Source: JBHHZM01 sp046758065 (GTDB lineage Bacteria; Pseudomonadota; Alphaproteobacteria; JAAXGF01). Taken from it: a DNA stretch of 23,736 bases. Below are positions 1 through 7,292 of the stretch, piece after piece; the stretch's first letter is position 1; each line of letters begins with the position of its first letter. The stretch is taken from assembly GCA_046758065.1 (NCBI GenBank), contig JBHHZM010000039.1:1-23736 (forward strand). Reading direction: 5' to 3'. The translations under genes and the position numbers were made by a program. The notes beneath the pieces were generated by a model that ran no database searches, was not told the origin of the DNA, and saw only the letters and a program-made list of their open reading frames with translations.

Positions 1-260
1 AGCGTCGACTTGCCCGAGCCCGAAAGCCCCATGATGACGAAGATTTCGCCTTCGCCCACGGCGAAACTCACGTCGCGCACCGCGCCGATCAGTCCGGCGC
101 GCGTCAGCGCCTCGGGATTCGGTGCGCCGCCGTGTTCGGCGAGGAGGCGCCCGGCGCCCGTGCCGAAGATCTTCCAGACGCCCTCGCAGCTTATCTTCGG
201 AGTATCCGCCGGCGCGGCGGCGGCGGGCGGCGATGACGGGATCGGATCGGAGGACGCCAT
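1..260 (-). CDS. proV: Glycine betaine/proline-type ABC transporter ATP-binding protein, 5' part only
   Basis: ATPase subunit of a type I ABC importer for betaine-like osmolytes, acting on the cytoplasmic face of the inner membrane. Only the first 86 codons lie in the window; the rest runs off the left edge. The visible part ends in a Walker A loop (GLSGSGKST, residues 78-86) preceded by GEIFVIM, which is the typical ProV/OpuAA wording. Residues 1-20 are a low-complexity Ser/Pro/Ala leader. The core starts near residue 22 (ISCEGVWKIFG) and includes the loop between strand 1 and Walker A that is usual in ProV. The ATG at 260 is preceded by GAGG at a normal distance. It follows the binding-protein gene by 78 bases on the same strand, so the two are probably co-transcribed. 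A permease gene (proW) would be expected further left, outside the window. The family call is firm; the exact substrate is inferred. Confidence 0.87.
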   Translation of the reverse strand, partial: MASSDPIPSSPPAAAAPADTPKISCEGVWKIFGTGAGRLLAEHGGAPNPEALTRAGLIGAVRDVSFAVGEGEIFVIMGLSGSGKST

Positions 261-286
261 GGTCCGCCTCAAGGGTGGAAAACGGG

Positions 287-318
287 GCGCCGCCGGCCGC
301 ACAAGCGCCCGGCGGCGC
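287..318 (-). other. Perfect 10-bp GC stem-loop between binding-protein and ATPase genes
   Basis: GCGCCGCCGG at 287-296 and its exact reverse complement CCGGCGGCGC at 309-318 flank a 12-base loop. It sits in the 78-base gap after the binding-protein stop and before the ATPase start. There is no T-run, so it is not a canonical intrinsic terminator. In binding-protein operons such intercistronic stems often protect the upstream mRNA or partly stop transcription; that role is inferred here. Confidence 0.5.
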
Positions 319-338
319 GATCGGTCAGGACTCCCGGC

Positions 339-1307
339 TCAGAGGCCGGCGCAGGCGCCCCACTTGCGCCAGGTGCTCTTGTTGCCCTGGACCCAGGCTT
401 CGACGACGTCGTCGACCGACTTGCCGTCGAGATCGACCGCGCCGATCATGGCGCCGATCTCGTCGTTCTCGATGCGGTAGTTGCGCACCGCTTCGTAGGC
501 GCAGGGCCACTTCTTCTCGCCCGCCTTCCAGCCGACCTTCTTGATCCAGCCGTGCGGCTTGCCGCAGTCGTAGGCCATGTTGGGGTTGCTGCCCCACGAC
601 GGGTCGTCGTAGCAGGCATCAGTGTACTCGGGGAACTCGACCCATTCGCCCTTGAACTTGATCGGCGCCCAGTGCGGCGCGTAGATCCAGCCCAGGAACG
701 GCGCCTTGCGCTCATAAGCCGACTGGAGCTCGGCGAACAGCGCCGCGTCGGTGCCGGCGTGCACCACTTCGAAGTCGAGGCCGAGGGCCTCGGCGCGCTC
801 GTCGTCGAAACCGGCCCAGGTCACCGGCCCGCCGAGATAACGGCCCTTGGGCGCGGTCTCGGGAGTGGCGAACTCCTTGGCGCATTTGTTGAGCGCCTTC
901 CAGTCGGGCAGGCCGGGGCACCTCTCCTTCATGTAGATCGGATACCACCATTCCTCCTTGGCTTTCATCCCGGTCTCGCCGAGATCGACGGTGTTGCCGG
1001 TCTTCAGACTGGCGTCCATCGCCTGCTTGCCGGTGGTTTCCCACATCTCCATGGCGATGTGCAGGTCGCCCGATTCGAGGCCGGCGAACTGGGCGATATA
1101 GTCGGCCTGCTGATATTTAACGTTGTAGCCCATCTCTTCGAGCACGCGTCCCATCATGTGTGTGGTGATGTATTGGCCCGTCCAGTCGTGGATGGTGAGA
1201 ATGATGGGATCCTTGCTCTCCGGCACACCGGCCTTGGCCGGCGCCGTGAACGCAACAGCGGCCGTGAGGGCCGCCGCGACGGTTGCGGTGGTGATCTTTG
1301 CGAACAT
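339..1307 (-). CDS. proX: Glycine betaine/proline-type ABC transporter substrate-binding protein (OpuAC domain)
   Basis: Periplasmic receptor of a betaine-type importer, 322 residues. Residues 1-27 are a clear Sec signal (MFAKITTATVAAALTAAVAF, then a probable AKA|GVPE cleavage). The mature protein begins with PIILTIHDWTGQ and continues as an OpuAC/ProX-type domain. Trp and Tyr residues that could cage a quaternary ammonium are frequent (EMWETTG, EEWWYPIYM, GWIYAPHW, DPSWGSNPNMAY). Several cysteines (for example in ERCPGL, NKCAKEF, DACYDD, YDCGK) could form disulfides. The ATG at 1307 is chosen because GGGAGGAG lies just upstream and the signal peptide starts there; the reading frame extends further without a better start. 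It is first in a minus-strand operon ahead of the ATPase and divergent from a DeoR-type regulator. Family call firm; choline, betaine and proline betaine cannot be told apart by eye. Confidence 0.9.
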   Translation of the reverse strand: MFAKITTATVAAALTAAVAFTAPAKAGVPESKDPIILTIHDWTGQYITTHMMGRVLEEMGYNVKYQQADYIAQFAGLESGDLHIAMEMWETTGKQAMDASLKTGNTVDLGETGMKAKEEWWYPIYMKERCPGLPDWKALNKCAKEFATPETAPKGRYLGGPVTWAGFDDERAEALGLDFEVVHAGTDAALFAELQSAYERKAPFLGWIYAPHWAPIKFKGEWVEFPEYTDACYDDPSWGSNPNMAYDCGKPHGWIKKVGWKAGEKKWPCAYEAVRNYRIENDEIGAMIGAVDLDGKSVDDVVEAWVQGNKSTWRKWGACAGL

Positions 1308-1638
1308 CGATGCTCCTCCCTGTAACCGGCTGACCGAACGGACGACGTTGTAGTCTTCGCGATTACGCCGGTTAACTCCCGTTCGGCCCCCGTTCCCCCG
1401 GAGTGCGAAGCCGTTTCGGCGAATGCCGCAAGCCGCTTCCCGCGCGGGGGATAGCCCATGTGGGCAGTCTACGCCAACAACCCAGATCAAAACCAGTTTA
1501 CCCCGCTCGATCAAGCAAATTGTCAAAATTCCACAGAATTCCACAGCAAATCGGTGACAAATTCACAGAAAGCAACGTAGACTCGCTACAGACGTTCCGC
1601 GGTTCGGGAGCGGTGCGGGAAGCGAGGGAGGCGCAGGC
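1308..1638. promoter_or_regulatory. Divergent control region between the betaine-type operon and the DeoR-type regulator
   Basis: This is a 331-base gap with no convincing gene. It is GC-rich except for an AT-rich core at about 1485-1575, where promoters for both directions most likely lie. On the minus strand a TTGACA occurs at 1526-1521, with TAAACT 20 bases downstream (spacing too long for a standard promoter). TTGTCA at 1520-1525 and TGACAA at 1555-1560 form an inverted repeat around the tandem repeats listed separately. The minus-strand leader to the binding-protein start would be roughly 180 bases. Confidence 0.5.
1527..1568. repeat. Tandem AATTCCACAG repeats, candidate operator
   Basis: AATTCCACAG occurs twice back to back at 1527-1536 and 1537-1546, and a third near copy AATTCACAG follows at 1560-1568. 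The exact 10-base period places the first two copies on the same DNA face. They lie in the AT-rich core between the divergent genes and inside a TTGTCA/TGACAA inverted repeat. A site for the adjacent DeoR-type regulator is the simplest reading; this is inference. Confidence 0.4.
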
Positions 1639-2418
1639 GTGCTCAAACCGGCCCGCCAGGCGGCGATTCTCAAGGCTGTCACGGCGCGCGGCAGTTGCGG
1701 CGTCGCCGAGCTTGCACAAGCGCTCGACGTGTCGGGCGAGACGATTCGCCGCGACATCAAGGCGATGGCCGAGGACGGCCTGGTGCGCAAGGTGCACGGC
1801 GGCGTGCGCCGTCCCGATCTCCTGCGCGAATCCGATTTTCACCAACGGCTCGGCGAAAATGCCGAGGCCAAGCGGGCGATCGCCCGGCGCGCCGCGCGCG
1901 AGGTGCGCGACGGCGATTCGCTGATGCTCGACACCGGCAGCACGACGGCTTACGTCGCCCAGGCGTTGCGCGACCACCGCGATCTGATGGTCGCCACCAA
2001 CTCGGTCGACATCGCCCGCACGCTCGCTACCCGCAACGGCAACCGGGTGTACATGGCGGGCGGCGAACTGCGCGCCGACGACGGCGCCGCGCTCGGTCCG
2101 GCGGCGACGACGTTCATCCAGCAGTTTCGCGTGCGTCTCGCCTTCCTTTCGATCGCCGCGATCGACGCCGAGGAGGGCCTGATGGACTACCACCTGTCCG
2201 AAGCCGAGTTCAGCCGCGTGGTGATGGACCGCGCCGAGCGTACGATCATCGTCGCCGACCGTTCGAAGTTCGGCAGCCGGGCGCTGGTGCGGGTCGCGGG
2301 TTTCACCGCCGTCGATCTCCTGATCACCGACGCCGCGCCGCCCGAGCCCTTCGCCGAACTTCTCCGCGAAGCCGGGGTCGGCGTGGCAACGACCGAAGAC
2401 GGCGGCGCGACGGAGTAG
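1639..2418 (+). CDS. DeoR/GlpR-family transcriptional regulator
   Basis: DNA-binding repressor-type protein, 259 residues, the usual length of the family. The N-terminal 57 residues form a DeoR winged helix-turn-helix (VAELAQALDVSGETIRRDIK, then LVRKVHGGV). The rest is the DeoR sensor domain, with the sugar-phosphate-type loop DTGSTT near residue 98, TNS near 119, and a C-terminal IIVADRSKFG followed by LLITD, all family hallmarks. The start is GTG at 1639 with GGGAGG upstream. It is divergent from the betaine-type operon and convergent with the Lrp-type gene. DeoR proteins usually sense phosphorylated sugars or related metabolites; no sugar gene is visible here. Its target could be the operon across the divergent gap or a gene elsewhere. 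Family certain, ligand unknown. Confidence 0.9.
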   Translation: MLKPARQAAILKAVTARGSCGVAELAQALDVSGETIRRDIKAMAEDGLVRKVHGGVRRPDLLRESDFHQRLGENAEAKRAIARRAAREVRDGDSLMLDTGSTTAYVAQALRDHRDLMVATNSVDIARTLATRNGNRVYMAGGELRADDGAALGPAATTFIQQFRVRLAFLSIAAIDAEEGLMDYHLSEAEFSRVVMDRAERTIIVADRSKFGSRALVRVAGFTAVDLLITDAAPPEPFAELLREAGVGVATTEDGGATE

Positions 2419-2570
2419 ACGCCGACGCCGGCCTCGCGGTAGGCTTGGGCGCGCGCGTCGTACTCGGCCTGCGTCCACCCTTATCGACGGACGTACGCAT
2501 CCGCACCATGTCGGGATCGTTCGCGGCGAACGGCATAGGCCCCGATTGATGCGGGAGTACGGCGCGCAAC

Positions 2571-2584
2571 CCCGCCCGGGCGGG
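2571..2584. other. GC palindrome in the gap between convergent regulator genes
   Basis: CCCGCCCGGGCGGG is a perfect 14-base palindrome ten bases past the stop of the Lrp-type gene. It lies inside the 176-base gap (2419-2594) between two convergent genes. It could act as a weak bidirectional terminator, but there is no T-run on the minus side and only GGTTT on the plus side. Nothing else in this gap looks functional. Confidence 0.25.
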
Positions 2585-2594
2585 CGGTGTGGTT

Positions 2595-3056
2595 TCAGGA
2601 AGCGTAGGTTACCGGCAAGGCGGTGGTGTACTTGATCTCCTCCATGGCGAAGCTCGAACTCACGTCGGAGAAATCGGCCGCCTTGATCAGCCGCTTGTAG
2701 ACCGCATCGTAACTCGCGATGTCGGGAACGACGATGCGCAGCAGATAATCGATATCGCCGCTCATGCGATAGAACTCGACGACCTCCGCGATTCGCGAGA
2801 CCCGTTCGGCGAAGTCTTCGATCCAGGCATAGTTGTGTTGGTTGGTCTTGAGGCGCACGAAGACGGTGACGCCGACGTTGAGTTTTTGCGCGTCGAGCAG
2901 CGCGACGCGCTTGCGGATGATGCCCGCCTTCTCGAGGTTCTGGATGCGTCGCCAGCAGGGCGTGCTCGACAGGCCGACCGCCTCGGCGATCTCCGCAACC
3001 GAACGGGTCGCGTCCTCCTGCAGGCAGTTGAGAATTTTTCGATCCATGCGATCCAT
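2595..3056 (-). CDS. Lrp/AsnC-family transcriptional regulator
   Basis: Feast/famine regulator of 153 residues, typical full length. Residues 1-60 are the AsnC-type helix-turn-helix: DRKILNCLQEDATRSVAEIA, then VGLSSTPCWRRIQNLEKAGII. The remainder is the RAM/effector domain (VGVTVFVRLKTNQ, VVEFYRMSGDIDYLLRIVV, DVSSSFAMEEIKYTTALPV). The G-DIDYLL motif is the usual RAM amino-acid-binding and oligomerisation signature. The ATG at 3056 has GAGG ten bases upstream; an overlapping ATG at 3063 is in another frame. It is divergent from the small DUF6356-like gene across a 143-base AT-rich gap, where Lrp proteins commonly self-regulate. Effector and regulon cannot be read from the sequence. Confidence 0.92.
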   Translation of the reverse strand: MDRMDRKILNCLQEDATRSVAEIAEAVGLSSTPCWRRIQNLEKAGIIRKRVALLDAQKLNVGVTVFVRLKTNQHNYAWIEDFAERVSRIAEVVEFYRMSGDIDYLLRIVVPDIASYDAVYKRLIKAADFSDVSSSFAMEEIKYTTALPVTYAS

Positions 3057-3092
3057 CGCATAACATCCTCAATTTTCCGACTTTAAGAGAAT

Positions 3093-3101
3093 AATATACC
3101 A
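3093..3101 (-). promoter_or_regulatory. Extended -10 promoter element for the Lrp-type gene
   Basis: The minus strand reads TGGTATATT here, an extended -10 (TGn plus TATATT) inside the only AT-rich patch of the 3057-3199 gap. Transcription would start near 3086, giving a leader of about 30 bases that contains the GAGG site. No good -35 is seen, which is tolerated with an extended -10. Confidence 0.4.
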
Positions 3102-3154
3102 TGAATTAACCAAACAGTAGTAAAATTTGGGAATTCATTCTCCCCGTCCCGCCC

Positions 3155-3160
3155 TAGAAT
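3155..3160 (+). promoter_or_regulatory. Candidate -10 element for the DUF6356-like gene
   Basis: TAGAAT (five of six bases match TATAAT) lies 39 bases before the gene's ATG. No convincing -35 is found at 16-18 bases. Weak evidence. Confidence 0.25.
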
Positions 3161-3199
3161 CGCCGCGCAACCGCCCAAGAGAGTGCCTAAGAGCGTACT

Positions 3200-3463
3200 A
3201 TGTTGAAATCCTTGTTCACCGAGCATCCGGCGAGCGTCGACGAGACCTACACCGAACACATGGGCGTGGCGATCTCGTTCGCGGCGCGCATGGCACTTGC
3301 CAGCGTCGCCTGTTTCATCCACGGTTTTCTGCCCTTCCTGTTCGTCAAGACGGGCAGTTCGAGCATCGAGGTACTCTACGAGCGCATGGTCGCCAACCGC
3401 CGGCGCCAGCCGGTCGGCCGGCTCGCCGCCCGCGCGTCCGGAGCCCCGGAAACCGCGCGCTGA
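3200..3463 (+). CDS. Small DUF6356-like membrane protein
   Basis: A protein of 87 residues whose biochemical role is unknown. The pattern ending EHPASVDETYTEHMGVAISF, then RMALASVACFIHGFLPFLF and TGSSSIEVLYERMV, matches my recollection of the DUF6356 family, which is common in Alphaproteobacteria. A hydrophobic stretch at about residues 26-49 (ISFAARMALASVACFIHGFL and onwards) could span or re-enter the inner membrane. The C-terminal 20 residues are Arg/Ala-rich and probably disordered. The ATG at 3200 has only a weak AAGAG upstream. It is divergent from the Lrp-type regulator, so control by that regulator is plausible but unproven. Confidence 0.75.
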   Translation: MLKSLFTEHPASVDETYTEHMGVAISFAARMALASVACFIHGFLPFLFVKTGSSSIEVLYERMVANRRRQPVGRLAARASGAPETAR

Positions 3464-3489
3464 GACGGGTTCCGGGTCAGGCCGCGTCT

Positions 3490-3501
3490 CCGCGTACGCG
3501 G
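3490..3501. other. 12-bp perfect palindrome after the DUF6356-like gene
   Basis: CCGCGTACGCGG lies 27 bases after the stop codon and could form a short hairpin; flanking CTC/GAG lengthens it imperfectly. There is no T-run. It might be a weak terminator or a protein site. Confidence 0.25.
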
Positions 3502-3557
3502 GAGCGGTCAGCCCGGAGCGGCGACGACGCATCGGCCCGCCGCCGGTCCGGTTCATA

Positions 3558-3565
3558 TGTATACA
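3558..3565. promoter_or_regulatory. TGTATACA palindrome upstream of the large oxidoreductase gene
   Basis: TGTATACA sits in the only AT-rich spot (3553-3572) of the 167-base gap before the gene at 3631. With its flanks the minus strand reads TTGTATACAT, close to the TTGTATACAA-type operators of several GntR regulators. It could equally be part of a -10 region. No regulator of that family is in the window. Confidence 0.3.
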
Positions 3566-3630
3566 AATGATCTTGCCGGCTTCCCCGTGGCGGACTATAT
3601 CACCCGCGACGGAACTTCGGGCGGACCATC

Positions 3631-6600
3631 ATGGGCGAGTTGTCCCTGGCGTACGGCCTGCGCTTCGCCGATCTTTACGAGCGGGCCGGACTCGCGCGTA
3701 TCGACGCGCACTTTTGCGACCGGCTCGCCGCCGCCGATAGCGCGCTCGCCGAACGTCTGACGGCGGCGCGCGCCGACGCGGACGCGCTCACGCCCAAGGA
3801 CGCCTCGGCCCTGATCGTCGATCTCGCGCCCGACCTCGAGGCTTTCGTCGCCGAACTCTTCGGCATCGAGACCGAGACGGCCGCGCTGGTTCGACGCCAC
3901 CACGATCTCGCGCCGCTCTATCGCTGCAAGCGCCTTTTCGTCCAGCGCCGGGCGGTCAAGAAATACCGGGCCGACGCGGCCGAGGGCTTCGACGGGCCGG
4001 CGCTCGAGGCCGCAATTGAAGCGCGCATCGGCGGACCGTTCGACGAACTCGGTTTCGCGAACGCCGTCATGGCCTGGCTCGACGACGAGGCCGCGAACGC
4101 CGACGCGCTCGATCTCGCGCTGCGCTTCGCCGCATGGGCGACGCTGAGCGCGGCGGGTCGCGCGCGCTTTGCGGCGGGTGTCCTGTTCAAGACGCCGCAC
4201 CGGGTCGATCCGCTGGCGCTGATCGAAACCGGGCGCGAAACCCGCCACGGCATCGAGACGCTGCGCGGCCCCGAGGCCGGGATGCGCCGACGCGACGGCT
4301 TCGCGCTGACCGACGAAGGCACCGATCTCGTCGGTGCGCTCGATCAGACGAACTACTGCATCTTCTGCCACAATCAGGGCAAGGATTCCTGTTCCCACGG
4401 GCTCAGGGACCGCGACGGCAAGTTCCGCGCCAGCCCGTTCGGCGTAACGCTCGCCGGCTGTCCGCTCGAAGAGAAGATCTCCGAGATGAACCTGATCAAG
4501 GCCGAAGGGCTCCCGATCGCGGCGCTCGCGGTCGTCTGCGTCGACAACCCGATGGCGGCGGCCACCGGGCACCGCATCTGCAACGACTGCATGAAGTCGT
4601 GCATCTACCAGAAACAGGATCCGGTGGACATTCCGCAGGCCGAGACCCGCACGCTCAAGGACGTGCTCGCGCTGCCCTGGGGCTTCGAGATCTACGGCCT
4701 GCTGACGCGCTGGAACCCGCTCGACTTCGCCCGCCCGCTGCCGCGCCCCGCGACCGGCCGCAAGGTGCTGGTCGTCGGCCTCGGACCCGCCGGCTTCACC
4801 CTCGCCCATCACCTCGTCAACGACGGCCACACGGTGGCGGCGATCGACGGTCTCAAGATCGAGCCCCTGCCGGGCGAGATCTCGGGCGTCGACGACAACG
4901 GCCGCCGGGTGCCATTCGCGCCGGTGCGCGACGTCAACCGGCTCTACGAGGCGCTCGACGAGCGGGTCATGGCCGGCTTCGGCGGCGTCGCCGAATACGG
5001 CATCACGGTGCGCTGGGACAAGAACTTCCTCAAGCTCATCCGCCTGCTGCTCGAGCGCCGGCGCGAATTCGCCATGTTCGGCGGCGTGCGTTTCGGCGGC
5101 ACGCTGACCCTCGAAGGCGCTTTCGCGACGGGCTTCGACCATGTGGCGCTCGCGGTCGGCGCCGGCCGGCCGACGGTGCTTCCGATTCCCGGCGGTCTCG
5201 CCCGCGGGGTGCGCGCGGCCTCGGACTTCCTCATGGCGCTGCAGCTCACCGGCGCGGCGAAGACCCCCTCGATCGCCAACATGCAGCTCAGACTTCCGGT
5301 GGTGGTGATCGGCGGCGGGCTCACGGCGATCGACACGGCGACCGAATCGCTCGCCTATTACCCCGTCCAGGTCGAGAAGTTCCTGACGCGCTACGAGGCG
5401 CTCGCCGCCGAGCGCGGCGAGGCGGCGGTGCGCGCGGCGTGGAACGCGGAGGAGTGCGAGATCGCCGACGAGTTCCTCGCCCATGCCCGCGCCCTCCGCG
5501 ACGAGCGCGCGGCGGCCGCGACGGCAGGCCGCGCGCCGCGCCTGCGCGAACTGCTCGACGGCTGGGGCGGGGTCACCATCGCCTACCGCAAGCGACTGAT
5601 CGATTCGCCGAGCTACACCCTCAACCACGAGGAAGTCGCCAAGGCGCTCGAAGAAGGCATCCGGTTCGCCGAGTGCCTGTCGCCGCTCGCGGTCGACGTC
5701 GATGCGCACGGCCATGCGCAGGCGCTGCAGCTCAACCGCATGCAGCACGTGCGCGACGGCTCGGGCTGGGTCACCCTCGACACCGTCGAGACCCTCCCGG
5801 CGCGCAGCATCCTGGTCGCCGCCGGCACCCAGCCCAACACGGTTCTCGGCCGCGAAGACCCGGAGCACGTCGTACTCGACGGCCGTTATTTCCAGGCGGT
5901 CGACGAGACCGGCGCACCGGTCACGCCCGAACGCATCGCCAAACCGGATACGGTGCGGGTACTGACCAGCCTGCGCGACGACGGCCGCGCGGTGAGCTTC
6001 TTCGGCGACGTCCACCCGTCTTTCGCCGGCAACGTGGTCAAGGCGATGGCGAGCGCCAAGCAGGGCTATGCGGTGGTCTCGCGGATGCTCGCCCGACGCG
6101 AACCGGCGAACGCGACCGATGCCGACAGCTTCTTCGCCGGGCTCAATGCGCTGTTCCGCGCGCGGGTCGAAGAGGTGCGACGGCTTACCCCGACCATCGT
6201 CGAGGTGGTGGTGCGGGCGCCCGCCGCGGCGCGCGCCTTCCACCCCGGCCAGTTCTACCGCCTGCAGAACTACGAAACCCGCGCGCCGCGGGCGAACGGC
6301 ACGACGCTCGCCATGGAAGGGCTCGCCATGACCGGCGCCTGGGTCGAACCCGAAAGCGGGCGCCTCGGCCTGATCGTCCTCGAGATGGGCGGATCGTCCG
6401 ACCTCTGCGCCCTTATCAGGCCCGGCGAGCCGGTCGTGGTCATGGGCCCGACCGGCGCACCCACCGAAATCGCGGGCGGAGAGACCGTCCTGCTCGCCGG
6501 CGGCGGGCTGGGAAACGCGGTGCTGTTTTCGATCGGCCGCGCCTTCCGCGCCGCCGGCAGCCGGGTGCTCTATTTCGCCGGCTACAAGACGGTCGCCGAC

Positions 6601-7134
6601 CGCTACAAAGTCGACGACATCGAGGCGGCGGCCGACGTCGTCGTCTGGGCCTGCGACGAAGCGCCGGGATTCACCCCTTCGCGGCCGCAGGACCTCACTT
6701 GCATCGGCACCATCGTCGACGCGATGCTCGCCTACCAGAACGGCGAACTAGGCGCCAAGCCGATCGATCTCGGCGAGGTCGACCGCATCGTCACCATCGG
6801 CTCGGATGTCATGATGGCCGCGGTGGCCCGGGCGCGCCACGGCGCGCTTGCGCCCCACCTCAAGCCGGGGCACACCGCGATCGGCAGCATCAACTCGCCG
6901 ATGCAGTGCATGATGAAGGAGATCTGCGCCCAGTGCCTGCAGGCCCATATCGACCCCGAGACCGGGCGCCAGAGCGTGGTCTTTTCCTGCTTCAACCAGG
7001 ACCAGCCGCTCGACGAAGTCGATTTCGCCGGGCTCGGCGCGCGACTCAGGCAGAACGCGGTGCAGGAAAAACTGACCGCCCAGTGGATCGACCGCTGCCT
7101 GCGCCAACTGCGCATTCGTCCGGCGGCGGAGTAA
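3631..7134 (+). CDS. Fused GltD/NfnL-like and PyrK/NfnS-like flavin iron-sulfur oxidoreductase
   Basis: Predicted cytoplasmic electron-transfer enzyme of 1167 residues. Residues 1-230 match nothing I recognise. Residues 240-325 carry a GltD-type double 4Fe-4S region, with Cys at 243, 246, 254, 277, 317, 320 and 324. A FAD dinucleotide fold follows (VVGLGPAGF, 381-389), then an NAD(P) fold (VVVIGGGLTAIDTATES, 557-573). From about 842 a ferredoxin-reductase-like module begins: PGQFYRLQNY at 872-881 for flavin, LAGGGLGN at 955-962 for the nucleotide. A C-terminal 2Fe-2S loop has Cys 1093, 1099, 1102 and 1120, close to the PyrK/NfnS pattern. The ATG at 3631 is the first start after an in-frame stop at 3568; its ribosome site is weak. 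The order resembles NfnL followed by NfnS in one chain, which suggests NADPH/NADH/ferredoxin-type electron exchange. The real redox partners are unknown. Confidence 0.8.
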   Translation: MGELSLAYGLRFADLYERAGLARIDAHFCDRLAAADSALAERLTAARADADALTPKDASALIVDLAPDLEAFVAELFGIETETAALVRRHHDLAPLYRCKRLFVQRRAVKKYRADAAEGFDGPALEAAIEARIGGPFDELGFANAVMAWLDDEAANADALDLALRFAAWATLSAAGRARFAAGVLFKTPHRVDPLALIETGRETRHGIETLRGPEAGMRRRDGFALTDEGTDLVGALDQTNYCIFCHNQGKDSCSHGLRDRDGKFRASPFGVTLAGCPLEEKISEMNLIKAEGLPIAALAVVCVDNPMAAATGHRICNDCMKSCIYQKQDPVDIPQAETRTLKDVLALPWGFEIYGLLTRWNPLDFARPLPRPATGRKVLVVGLGPAGFTLAHHLVNDGHTVAAIDGLKIEPLPGEISGVDDNGRRVPFAPVRDVNRLYEALDERVMAGFGGVAEYGITVRWDKNFLKLIRLLLERRREFAMFGGVRFGGTLTLEGAFATGFDHVALAVGAGRPTVLPIPGGLARGVRAASDFLMALQLTGAAKTPSIANMQLRLPVVVIGGGLTAIDTATESLAYYPVQVEKFLTRYEALAAERGEAAVRAAWNAEECEIADEFLAHARALRDERAAAATAGRAPRLRELLDGWGGVTIAYRKRLIDSPSYTLNHEEVAKALEEGIRFAECLSPLAVDVDAHGHAQALQLNRMQHVRDGSGWVTLDTVETLPARSILVAAGTQPNTVLGREDPEHVVLDGRYFQAVDETGAPVTPERIAKPDTVRVLTSLRDDGRAVSFFGDVHPSFAGNVVKAMASAKQGYAVVSRMLARREPANATDADSFFAGLNALFRARVEEVRRLTPTIVEVVVRAPAAARAFHPGQFYRLQNYETRAPRANGTTLAMEGLAMTGAWVEPESGRLGLIVLEMGGSSDLCALIRPGEPVVVMGPTGAPTEIAGGETVLLAGGGLGNAVLFSIGRAFRAAGSRVLYFAGYKTVADRYKVDDIEAAADVVVWACDEAPGFTPSRPQDLTCIGTIVDAMLAYQNGELGAKPIDLGEVDRIVTIGSDVMMAAVARARHGALAPHLKPGHTAIGSINSPMQCMMKEICAQCLQAHIDPETGRQSVVFSCFNQDQPLDEVDFAGLGARLRQNAVQEKLTAQWIDRCLRQLRIRPAAE

Positions 7135-7140
7135 GCGGCG

Positions 7141-7172
7141 TGTGGACAACTTTCGCCGAGCCCTGTGGAAAG
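7141..7172. promoter_or_regulatory. Pair of DnaA-box-like sequences upstream of the dCTP deaminase gene
   Basis: TGTGGACAA at 7141-7149 differs by one base from the consensus DnaA box (TGTGGATAA). TGTGGAAAG at 7164-7172 differs by two, and both face the same way 23 bases apart. They lie in the 189-base gap before the deoxynucleotide-metabolism gene. DnaA control of nucleotide-synthesis genes is known in bacteria; here it is inferred from the sites alone. Confidence 0.35.
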
Positions 7173-7292
7173 CGGGGGGAAAACGCCAATCCGTTGCCGA
7201 ACCGGGATAATTTCGCGCCGCTTGCGACGACTGTCGTGTGACCGCGGCGGGGACAATTAAGAATTATGGCGGCCCGGCGGGCTTTGCTATCC

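Noticed and set aside
2419..2594. Minus-strand stretch between the convergent regulators that reads WTQAEYDARAQAYREAG in one frame, suggesting a gene remnant
   Set aside because: The frame has a stop (TAA) just before it, runs into the DeoR-type coding region and resembles no family well enough to claim a pseudogene.
1498..3102. A 534-codon minus-strand frame crossing the DeoR- and Lrp-type genes
   Set aside because: It spans two well-supported genes and an intergenic region, and shows no family resemblance of its own.
3595..6243. An 882-codon open frame on the minus strand opposite the large oxidoreductase gene
   Set aside because: It is very rich in Arg, Glu, Ala and Gly, has no domain-like motif and lies opposite a gene with clear motifs; long antisense frames are expected in GC-rich coding DNA.
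4134..7241. A 1035-codon open frame on the plus strand, overlapping the large oxidoreductase
   Set aside because: Almost wholly Arg/Ala/Pro/Gly, typical of the shifted frame of a GC-rich gene; the motifs are in the other frame.
7141..7260. A replication origin, because of DnaA-like boxes
   Set aside because: Only two imperfect boxes, no AT-rich unwinding region and no origin-linked genes nearby.
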